A model generated the notes under the pieces. The model made no database searches and was not told where the DNA came from. It worked only from the letters and a program-made list of their open reading frames with translations. A stretch of 58,818 nt of DNA from Clostridia bacterium (lineage in GTDB: Bacteria > Bacillota > Clostridia > Christensenellales > Borkfalkiaceae), in contig JAFQJB010000024.1 of NCBI GenBank assembly GCA_017397305.1, forward strand, positions 1-58,818, read 5' to 3'. Position 1 is the stretch's first letter; each line of letters opens with the position of its first letter. A program made the translations under genes and the position numbers. Positions 52,455 to 58,818 of the stretch are shown here, one piece after another.

Positions 52455-53329
52455 AAAGTTTTGACGTAACTTATCAAAAATATTACGATTTTTTTAATCA
52501 ATATTTAAAAAGCACCTTGGATTCACTCGATAAAACTGCACCAAAGGTACTGCGTGAAGCAATGGAATACGCAGTCGTAGACGGTGGGAAAAGGGTTAGA
52601 CCTATTTTGTGCCTTGCAACCGCCGATATGCTTGGGCTTGACGTTGATTCGGTAAAGGAATTTGCACTTGCAATCGAACTTATTCACTCTTATTCACTCG
52701 TTCACGACGACCTTCCTTCAATGGATAACGACGATTATAGAAGGGGTAAATTTTCCACGCACAAAAAATTTGGTGAAGCAAACGCAATATTGACGGGCGA
52801 CGCTTTGCTCAATTTTGCTTTTGAGGTGTGTTTATTTAAGGATAACCCAAAGATTACCGATATTTATGCAATGCGCGTTATAGCCGAATATGCGGGTTAT
52901 AGAGGCATGATTGCGGGACAAGTTTTGGACTTAGAGAACGAAAATAATCAAAATCCTACCGAGACCATACTTTATGATATTCAAAATAACAAATGTGCAA
53001 AACTTATAACCGCACCTTTGCTTGTACCATCAGCAATTTGCGATTATAAGTATTTTGACGAACTTAAAGAATTCGGCTATCACCTTGGCATTTTGTTCCA
53101 AATGGTAGACGATATTATGGACTGCGAGGGCACCCTTGAAGACATTGGTAAAACCCCGCATAAAGACGATGCGAGCGACAAATTGTCGTCAGTAAAGGTG
53201 TTTGGGCTTGACGGCACCAAAAAACGTGCTGAAGAACATTATTTGATGTGCAAACACGCCCTTTCTCGCATTGATAATAGCGAATTTTTGTCACAACTTG
53301 CAGACAAGCTGTACAAAAGAAAAAAATAA
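52451..53329 (+). CDS. ispA: Polyprenyl (farnesyl/geranylgeranyl) diphosphate synthase
   Basis: Start at the ATG at 52451 behind AAAGGGAG; 292 residues. First Asp-rich motif DDLPSMDND, second DDIMD, and VDGGKRVRPIL near the start define a short-chain trans-prenyl synthase. It overlaps folD by 4 nt; the xseA/xseB genes that often separate the two are absent. It uses the isoprenoid units made through IspH. Confidence 0.93.
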   Translation: MKSFDVTYQKYYDFFNQYLKSTLDSLDKTAPKVLREAMEYAVVDGGKRVRPILCLATADMLGLDVDSVKEFALAIELIHSYSLVHDDLPSMDNDDYRRGKFSTHKKFGEANAILTGDALLNFAFEVCLFKDNPKITDIYAMRVIAEYAGYRGMIAGQVLDLENENNQNPTETILYDIQNNKCAKLITAPLLVPSAICDYKYFDELKEFGYHLGILFQMVDDIMDCEGTLEDIGKTPHKDDASDKLSSVKVFGLDGTKKRAEEHYLMCKHALSRIDNSEFLSQLADKLYKRKK

Positions 53330-53352
53330 AACACAAGAAATTGTGTTTTTTT
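53328..53352 (+). terminator. Terminator between ispA and tlyA
   Basis: Stem AAAACACAA / TTGTGTTTT, GAAA loop, T-run. It ends only about 8 nt before the tlyA start. Confidence 0.75.
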
Positions 53353-53359
53353 GTTTGTT

Positions 53360-54082
53360 ATGAGATTGGACGCATATTTGCTAGAAACTAAATATTTTGA
53401 TTCTAGAACAAAGGCAAAACAAGCCATTGAGCGTGGGGAGATTTATCTTGACGGCAAAAAAATTGACAAGTCCTCTTTTGACGTTTCGCTTGATATCGAG
53501 CATAAAATCGAGTGGAAAAGGGAGGAAGATTTTGTTTCGCTTGGCGGTTATAAGCTAAGTAAAGCACTAAAAGACTTTGATTTTTGCGTTAAAGATTTTA
53601 TCGTTGCCGATATCGGTGCAAGCACGGGTGGGTTTACCGATTGTTTAATCAAAAACGGCGCAAAAAAGGTGTTTGCAATCGACCTAAACGACGGACTTTT
53701 GCATGAAAAATTACGGGGCGATTTAAGAGTGGTTCCCTTAATAAAGAATGCAAAAAACTTGTCAAAAGAAGATTTTAATCTTACTTTAGACCTAATTGTT
53801 GCCGATTTAAGTTTTATTTCTATAACACAAGTTTTGCCAGTGTTTTTAAACTTAATTGATAGTGGAAAGCATCTTATTTTGCTAATTAAACCGCAGTTTG
53901 AGGTTGGCGAAAAAAGAAAGTTTAAAAACGGCATTGTAAGGGATGAGAAATTAAGAGAGCAAATATGTGAAAACGTTATTGAGTATGCGGGCGGGCTAAA
54001 ACTAAAAACCTTAAAAATAACGACCGCACCAATTGTTGACGGCAAGAACGTAGAATTTTTGATTTTACTTAAAAAAGACTAA
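53360..54082 (+). CDS. tlyA: TlyA-family rRNA 2'-O-methyltransferase (S4 + FtsJ)
   Basis: 240 residues. An N-terminal S4 domain (MRLDAYLLETKYFDSRTKAKQAIERGEIYLDG) is followed by an FtsJ-like methyltransferase with SAM loop ADIGASTGGFTDCL, VFAIDLNDGLL, ADLSFISI and LIKPQFEVG. The ATG at 53360 has no SD and lies directly after a terminator hairpin; readthrough or a leaderless start is implied. Confidence 0.92.
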   Translation: MRLDAYLLETKYFDSRTKAKQAIERGEIYLDGKKIDKSSFDVSLDIEHKIEWKREEDFVSLGGYKLSKALKDFDFCVKDFIVADIGASTGGFTDCLIKNGAKKVFAIDLNDGLLHEKLRGDLRVVPLIKNAKNLSKEDFNLTLDLIVADLSFISITQVLPVFLNLIDSGKHLILLIKPQFEVGEKRKFKNGIVRDEKLREQICENVIEYAGGLKLKTLKITTAPIVDGKNVEFLILLKKD

Positions 54083-54119
54083 TATTTATTGATTTTATTC
54101 ATAAAAGCGTGCATAATGA

Positions 54120-54148
54120 TTGAAATTATTCGTTTTTTATGATATTAT
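54120..54148 (+). promoter_or_regulatory. Promoter of nadK
   Basis: TTGAAA (54120-54125), a 17-nt spacer and TATTAT (54143-54148). Confidence 0.6.
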
Positions 54149-54164
54149 TTTGGTGGAGATTGAT

Positions 54165-54986
54165 ATGAAAGTTTTGATTTATGACAATAAGCAAAAAGAT
54201 GAACGCGGAATATGGCTTCACAAATTGATTGAGCACTTAATTGAAGAAGGGGTTGAATACCAAGTCGTGCACGACGAAGACCTAGCACAAGGTTATATTG
54301 CTGACGCAATATTCGTACTTGGCGGTGACGGAACGGTTTTGTTTATAAATGAGTTTGCAAACCGCAACAATATCCCAATTATCGGCATAAATGCTGGAAA
54401 ATTAGGCTTTTTGTCCGAATTTGAGTGCTACGATGTTAAAAATGCGGTTACACTATTTAAGAACGGGCAGTTAAAAAGAGACGTACGCTCGGCAATGGAA
54501 GTGGAATTTAACGGAAAAACTTATTGTGTGCTAAACGAAGCCTTTATCCAAAGAATTTATATTGACGGTTTTGGCTCTATCGTGACTGAGGCTGCCGTTG
54601 AACTTAACGGTCAAGAAATTTGCGACGTAAAAGGCGACGGCATAATAATTTGCACCCAAACTGGCTCGACTGCTTATTCGTTGTCTGCTGGCGGTTCGAT
54701 TCTTGCACCTGGGATAAACGCATTTTCAATCACACCTATTGCAGCACACGGCTTGCATCAACGTTCGATAGTATGTTCTTCAGATGACGAATATACCATT
54801 AAAGTCAAGGGTAGGACTAACGTTGGATTATTTATCGACGGAATGTTTATAGATAAATTGGAATTGGGACAATCATTCATTGTTCGAAAAGCTAAAAACC
54901 CCACGGTTTTCTTAAGGAAACAAGAATTTGATTTCTTTAAGAGATTGAAAATAAAACTAGGTAGTATAGGGAAAGGTAATGACTAA
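54165..54986 (+). CDS. nadK: NAD kinase
   Basis: Start at the ATG at 54165 with GGTGGAGA upstream; an open frame from 54120 lacks a site. 273 residues. LGGDGTVLF, GINAGKLGFLSE, GDGIIICTQTGSTAYSLSAGG and ITPIAAH are the NAD kinase motifs. It supplies NADP. Confidence 0.94.
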   Translation: MKVLIYDNKQKDERGIWLHKLIEHLIEEGVEYQVVHDEDLAQGYIADAIFVLGGDGTVLFINEFANRNNIPIIGINAGKLGFLSEFECYDVKNAVTLFKNGQLKRDVRSAMEVEFNGKTYCVLNEAFIQRIYIDGFGSIVTEAAVELNGQEICDVKGDGIIICTQTGSTAYSLSAGGSILAPGINAFSITPIAAHGLHQRSIVCSSDDEYTIKVKGRTNVGLFIDGMFIDKLELGQSFIVRKAKNPTVFLRKQEFDFFKRLKIKLGSIGKGND

Positions 54987-55425
54987 AAAACAAAGACTTT
55001 CGATAATAAAAGACCTTATTGAAAGGGAAGAAATCGGTACGCAAGAAGAGTTGACTGCTAGATTAAACCAACTAGGGTACGACGTTTCGCAGTCAACCGT
55101 TTCTAGAGATATAAACCAACTAAATCTAGTTAAAACGCAAGGCAAAAGCAAAAAGAGCATATATTCGTTTGTTGATAGCAGTATGCAAACGGCTTCACCG
55201 CAAGTTATTAGTTTATTAAAGCAAATAATCGTGTCGGTTGACAGTGCAAACAACCTTGTCGTTATAAAAACACCGGGCGGAAATGCTGGAACTGCTGGTA
55301 TGGCTGTCGACCAAATGCATTTTCCCCAAATTATCGGTACGGTTGCGGGCGACGATACCTTACTTGTCGTTGCAAAAACCAATGCTGATGCTGATATTAT
55401 TGTTAAAACGTTAAAAAATTTATAA
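54979..55425 (+). CDS. argR: Arginine repressor ArgR
   Basis: 148 residues. The winged-helix domain has DVSQSTVSRDINQLNLVK; the C-terminal hexamer/arginine domain has GTAGMAVDQ and GTVAGDDTLLVV. It overlaps nadK by 8 nt. No arg gene is in the window. The nadK-argR-recN order is standard for Firmicutes. Confidence 0.94.
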   Translation: MTKKQRLSIIKDLIEREEIGTQEELTARLNQLGYDVSQSTVSRDINQLNLVKTQGKSKKSIYSFVDSSMQTASPQVISLLKQIIVSVDSANNLVVIKTPGGNAGTAGMAVDQMHFPQIIGTVAGDDTLLVVAKTNADADIIVKTLKNL

Positions 55426-55452
55426 TTTTAAGGATAATCAAGGAATTATTAA

Positions 55453-57153
55453 ATGCTTGAAAAACTTTGTATAAAAAACATCGCTTTAATTGATAGCGTG
55501 GAAATAGATTTTACCGACGGGCTTAACGTGTTATCAGGTGAGACTGGTGCGGGTAAATCGGTTATTATAGAGTCGCTCAACTTTGTTCTCGGCGCAAAAG
55601 CGGATAAGTCGCTTATTCGTTCGGGGGAAGAGGAGTGCTTTGTAAAAGCGCAGTTTAACGTTTTAGATAATAGTGCTATAAAAAGTGTCTTTGAAGATGC
55701 TGATATAGAGGTTGAAGACACTTTAATCGTGTCGAGAAAGTTTACTTTAGACGGCAAAAGTACGGTAAAAATCAACGGCAATACCGTAACAATCGGTATG
55801 CTTAAAAAATTCACCTCACTTCTTGTAGACGTTCACGGACAAAGTGAGCATTTTCATTTACTGAAAACATCAAATCAACTGAATTTAATTGATAAATTCG
55901 GTGGTAATGAAATTGCTGATATTAAGCAAAAAATCAAGGCGGAGTACGAAGAGTACAAGCAAGTTAAAAAGCAGTTTGATTCGCTTGGTGGGGATGAAAG
56001 TCAGCGACTAATTAGGCTTGACGTTATAAATTTTCAAATAAATGAAATTGAAAGCGCCGACGTGAAAGAAGGCGAAGAAGAAAACCTTTTAGCCATTAAA
56101 GAAAAACTTAAATATCAAGAAAAAATCGTTTCATCACTTAATTCTGTAAAGGGTGCTATCGATGATGAAGGCGGTGTTGCCGATATTTTAGGCAACGTTA
56201 AAAGAATTGTTGCGTCAGTCAATAACCTCGGTGAAGAATACGTTGAACTTGGCGAGAGGCTAGAGGCGATTTATTCGGAAATTATCGATATTTCCGACAC
56301 TAGTTCAAGCCTTTTAGACCAGTTCGACTATATGGAATATAATCCCGACCAAATTGAAGATAGACTGTCCACAGTTAAAAATATCAAGCGAAAATATGGC
56401 GAGGATTACGCAAAAATTCAAGAGTTTTTGCAAGACGCTATTGACGAGAAAAATCGTTTAGAAAACTTTAACGAATTTGCTAAAGATATAAGTGATAAAA
56501 AAGCAAAACTTGAAAAAGAATTGTATAAAGAATACACCGTTTTAAGCGACACTAGAAAAAAATACGCAAAGCAATTTTCCAACAACGTTTTAGACGAACT
56601 TAGGGAACTAGGCATGAGCAAGGCTCAATTTGATATTCAGTTTTGTGATAAGCCTGAAATTGAAGATTGTGCGTTTGATTCGGCAAACGGGTTTGACAAA
56701 ATGGAATTTTTCTTCTCGGCAAACCTCGGTGAACCGCTTAAACCCTTGTCTAACGTAATAAGCGGTGGTGAAATGAGTAGATTTATGCTATCAATCAAGG
56801 CTCAAACGGCTAAGTATAACGACGTTTCCACATTTATTTTTGACGAAATTGATGCGGGCATTAGCGGTAAAATTGCAAAGGTTGTGGCTGAAAAATTTGC
56901 CAAGATATCCAAAGATGCGCAAATTATTGCAATAACGCACTTACCGCAAATTTCAGCAATGGCGGACAATAATTTGCTTATTGTTAAAAATGAAACGGAA
57001 AACACCACCAAAACCAGTGTGCTTAAACTTGACGAGCAAGAAAAAATTAAGGAAATCACAAGGCTTATCGGTGGAGAAGTGGACAGTGAAAGCGCAAAAC
57101 TGCACTCCAAAGAACTTATTGAAAATGCAAAAAAATATAAAGAAAGCATATAA
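55453..57153 (+). CDS. recN: DNA repair protein RecN
   Basis: 566 residues, SMC-like ATPase for double-strand break repair. Walker A GETGAGKSVII near residue 30, long coiled-coil arms (about 155-360), ABC signature ISGGEMSRFMLSIKA and Walker B FIFDEIDAGISG, then ITHLPQISA. Complete. Confidence 0.96.
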   Translation: MLEKLCIKNIALIDSVEIDFTDGLNVLSGETGAGKSVIIESLNFVLGAKADKSLIRSGEEECFVKAQFNVLDNSAIKSVFEDADIEVEDTLIVSRKFTLDGKSTVKINGNTVTIGMLKKFTSLLVDVHGQSEHFHLLKTSNQLNLIDKFGGNEIADIKQKIKAEYEEYKQVKKQFDSLGGDESQRLIRLDVINFQINEIESADVKEGEEENLLAIKEKLKYQEKIVSSLNSVKGAIDDEGGVADILGNVKRIVASVNNLGEEYVELGERLEAIYSEIIDISDTSSSLLDQFDYMEYNPDQIEDRLSTVKNIKRKYGEDYAKIQEFLQDAIDEKNRLENFNEFAKDISDKKAKLEKELYKEYTVLSDTRKKYAKQFSNNVLDELRELGMSKAQFDIQFCDKPEIEDCAFDSANGFDKMEFFFSANLGEPLKPLSNVISGGEMSRFMLSIKAQTAKYNDVSTFIFDEIDAGISGKIAKVVAEKFAKISKDAQIIAITHLPQISAMADNNLLIVKNETENTTKTSVLKLDEQEKIKEITRLIGGEVDSESAKLHSKELIENAKKYKESI

Positions 57154-57183
57154 AAAGTGCTCACCAAAAGGTGAGCACTTTTA
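57152..57183. terminator. Bidirectional terminator, recN / alcohol dehydrogenase
   Basis: Stem AAAAGTGCTCACC / GGTGAGCACTTTT with an AAAA loop, between convergent genes. Confidence 0.87.
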
Positions 57184-57193
57184 GTTTTAATAA

Positions 57194-58306
57194 TTATTCG
57201 CCTTTTACAACGATTTTAAGACCTTGCATGCTGATATTCATTTCCATAGCGTCATTGATGTCAGCAAGTGCGTATTTGTGGGTGAGAAGTTCTTCAACGG
57301 GTAAGCCGTCCTTTTGTGCTTCTTTAAGCATTTCACAAGCTTGCATCCAGTCTTTTGCTTGATAGGTCCAAGAACCTATAACTTTGATTTCCTTGTTGCA
57401 AATGTCTTGGTGGGGGTTATAAGTGGTGTCGCCGTTATCAACGAAGAAACCGAGTTCGCACATAGAACCGCCACGACGAACGTATTTCCAAATGGTGCTT
57501 GCAGCTTTTGGTGAACCTGTGCATTGGAAAGCCATTTCAGCACCAGTACCAGTGATTTCCAAAACTTTTGCTTTAGCATCTTCATTCATAAAGTTGATAG
57601 TGTGTTTAGCACCGAGTTTTTTAGCCATTGCAAGACGTTTTTCGTCGCCATCAACTGCAATAATGTTTCTAACACCCATGGTGCGAACAGCGGTGAGAAG
57701 CAATAAACCGATAGGACCGCAACCTTGAACTAAAACGTAAGAACCTTGCTTGAAGTTAAAGATTTGTTTTGCTTGTTCAACCGCGTGAATAATAACTGCA
57801 GCCGGCTCGATGAGGGTACGAAGGTCAACGTCCATATCACTTACGTTAAATATAACGCCACCAGCATTAACTTTAATGTATTCACCAAACCAACCGTTGA
57901 AGTTTTTGTATGCAGCCTCACCAGGCATCAATCCAAAAATTTCGCCGTTGGGGCAGAGGTGTACGTGTTCGGGGTCGTTTTTGCAAGTGTCACAACCACC
58001 GCAAGGTTTAAGTCCCGTAACGATTTTATCGCCAAGGTTTAAGGGCTTTCCGTAATAGTCGGTTTTAACGTTTTTACCAAGTTTAACAACTGTACCAGTG
58101 CCTTCGTGACCGAGTTCAACGGGGATATAACCAAAGGGGTCGCCTTTGTATTCGTGAACGTCCGTACCGCAAATACCGGTTTGTTCAACCTTAACTAAAA
58201 CTTCGTCGTCGCCGATTTCGGGAATGGGAAGTTCAAGTATTTCAATTTGCTTTTTGCCGGTTAAAACGGCAACTCTTGCTTTTTCTGGAATTTTAAATTC
58301 TGCCAT
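57194..58306 (-). CDS. Zinc-dependent medium-chain alcohol/polyol dehydrogenase
   Basis: 370 residues of the MDR family. Catalytic zinc ligands are in GICGTDVHE (Cys) and ELGHEGTG (His-Glu). The structural zinc site is CGGCDTCKNDPEHVHLC, somewhat expanded. The nucleotide loop is VQGCGPIGLLLL with DGDEKR, the latter suggesting NAD. Relatives oxidise sorbitol, threonine or other polyols; the substrate here is not clear. SD AAGGAG. Confidence 0.87.
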   Translation of the reverse strand: MAEFKIPEKARVAVLTGKKQIEILELPIPEIGDDEVLVKVEQTGICGTDVHEYKGDPFGYIPVELGHEGTGTVVKLGKNVKTDYYGKPLNLGDKIVTGLKPCGGCDTCKNDPEHVHLCPNGEIFGLMPGEAAYKNFNGWFGEYIKVNAGGVIFNVSDMDVDLRTLIEPAAVIIHAVEQAKQIFNFKQGSYVLVQGCGPIGLLLLTAVRTMGVRNIIAVDGDEKRLAMAKKLGAKHTINFMNEDAKAKVLEITGTGAEMAFQCTGSPKAASTIWKYVRRGGSMCELGFFVDNGDTTYNPHQDICNKEIKVIGSWTYQAKDWMQACEMLKEAQKDGLPVEELLTHKYALADINDAMEMNISMQGLKIVVKGE

Positions 58307-58337
58307 AATTTTCTCCTTATATATAGTTTATAGATAA

Positions 58338-58366
58338 AGTCTATCAAACAAACTGATTTTTGTCAA
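58338..58366 (-). promoter_or_regulatory. Promoter of the zinc dehydrogenase gene
   Basis: Minus-strand TTGACA (58366-58361), a 17-nt spacer and TAGACT (58343-58338). A short inverted repeat ATAGA-N5-TCTAT overlaps the -10 and may be an operator. Confidence 0.75.
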
Positions 58367-58417
58367 TAGTCATTTTTTATTTATTTATGTGAAAATTTTA
58401 TCGAAAAGAGGAAAATT

Positions 58418-58472
58418 GGGGTAGGTGGATACTGATTTGCTAGCAAATCAGGACTATGTCCGTCAAGGAAAG
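58418..58472 (-). repeat. tRNA-tail-like segment with a 20-bp perfect palindrome
   Basis: On the minus strand it ends ATCCACCTACCCC, akin to the tRNA-Tyr end ATCCACCCCTGCCC. It contains the palindrome CTGATTTGC-TAGCAAATCAG (58432-58451) and GGACATAGTCC. The palindrome recalls the anticodon arm of tRNA-Thr(TGT). Confidence 0.5.
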
Positions 58473-58498
58473 TTAAAAAGATTATTGAAATTAAAAAA

Positions 58499-58579
58499 GG
58501 CAGGGGTGGATGTATCTCCGCTTACGCTACGATAGCTTCGCCCGAACAGCGGGTCTCATATAAAACACCCCAGCCACAA
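58499..58579 (-). repeat. tRNA-Tyr-tail-like segment
   Basis: Minus-strand end ATCCACCCCTGCC (58513-58499) is identical to that of tRNA-Tyr and is followed by TTTTTT. Upstream of it the sequence is unrelated to the tRNA but structured (CCCG/CGGG pair; GGGGTG complementary to the CACCCC of the tail). Confidence 0.6.
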
Positions 58580-58580
58580 C

Positions 58581-58610
58581 AAAAAAGACACCATAATTGG
58601 TGTCTTTTTT
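58581..58610 (-). terminator. Terminator of the tRNA-Thr/tRNA-Tyr transcript
   Basis: Stem AAAAGACACCA / TGGTGTCTTTT with loop TAAT or ATTA, long T-run on the minus strand, 2 nt after the tRNA-Tyr CCA. Confidence 0.87.
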
Positions 58611-58612
58611 GT

Positions 58613-58697
58613 TGGTGGGCAGGGGTGGATTCGAACCACCGAAGTCACTGACAGCGGATTTACAGTCCGCCCCATTTGGCCACTCTGGAACCTGCCC
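58613..58697 (-). tRNA. tRNA-Tyr (anticodon GTA)
   Basis: 85 nt, class II with a long variable arm. Acceptor GGGCAGG / CCTGCCC, discriminator A and encoded CCA (58615-58613). Anticodon loop CTGTAAA gives GTA. No promoter in the 29-nt gap to the upstream tRNA-Thr, so they are co-transcribed. Confidence 0.96.
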
Positions 58698-58726
58698 AAA
58701 TATATTAAATTAATAGGGTATACGAT

Positions 58727-58802
58727 TGGAGCTGGTGACTGGAATCGAACCCGCAACCTGCTGATTACAAATCAGCTGCTCTGCCAGTTGAGCTACACCA
58801 GC
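58727..58802 (-). tRNA. tRNA-Thr (anticodon TGT)
   Basis: Acceptor GCTGGTG / CACCAGC, discriminator T, encoded CCA. Anticodon stem GCTGA/TCAGC with loop TTTGTAA gives TGT. Its promoter lies outside the window. Confidence 0.96.
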
Positions 58803-58818
58803 AAAGGTATAACTTGGT

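Noticed and set aside
58556..58756. A minus-strand frame across tRNA-Tyr
   Set aside because: It overlaps two tRNA genes and a terminator; the peptide is simply translated tRNA sequence.

Overview
The window is an AT-rich bacterial chromosome segment from a spore-forming lineage of Firmicutes, most likely an uncultured anaerobic, gut-type member of the Clostridia. The evidence is a complete spoIIIAA-AH operon, spoIVA, a paired glgC/glgD glycogen operon, an IspH-ribosomal protein S1 fusion, pyruvate formate-lyase, and the asp23-nusB-folD-ispA-tlyA-nadK-argR-recN block. Genes are tightly packed, often with 1-20 nt overlaps. Vegetative promoters are close to the TTGACA-N17-TATAAT consensus. I see no prophage, insertion sequence or CRISPR array.

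Layout. 1-0.97 kb: 3' end of gyrA and tRNA-Thr(GGT). 1.0-4.1 kb (minus): pflB-pflA behind a ZTP (pfl-motif) riboswitch with an intrinsic terminator. 4.2-9.8 kb: two-component system, fakA-like kinase, an iron-sulfur flavoprotein, then (minus) an unknown membrane protein and mtnN. 10.0-20.2 kb: a stand-alone GlmU-type acetyltransferase with glmM, pncB behind a palindromic operator-like site, a DivIVA-like/lspA/rluD/pyrR cluster, der-plsY and spoIVA. 20.3-22.9 kb (minus): a lipoprotein/ATPase/permease ABC importer of the NMT1/SsuA type. 23-26.2 kb: valS and a convergent HAD phosphatase. 26.4-37.9 kb: pgi-glgB-glgC-glgD-glgA-glgP-GH13, which covers glycogen synthesis and breakdown around glucose phosphates.

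37.9-38.4 kb: tRNA-Trp followed, in its direction of transcription, by two diverged modules. Each has a tRNA-like ...CCTGCCA tail, a shared 50-nt core and its own terminator hairpin. 38.5-46.1 kb: proC-rnhA, a VTT-family membrane protein, surE, a BaiN/HI0933 flavoprotein, cmk, plsC and ispH-rpsA. The last has an in-frame internal Shine-Dalgarno and ATG at the domain junction. 46.2-57.2 kb: spoIIIAA-AH and asp23 to recN; xseAB, dxs, spoIVB and spo0A, often found in this neighbourhood, are missing here. 57.2-58.8 kb (minus): a zinc alcohol dehydrogenase, two more tRNA-tail-like segments, tRNA-Tyr(GTA) and tRNA-Thr(TGT).

The most unusual signals are the tRNA-linked modules at two loci, the internal start in ispH-rpsA, the GlmU acetyltransferase without its uridylyltransferase half, and several uncharacterised palindromic or shared promoter motifs. 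All functional calls are from motif reading only; no database search was run.
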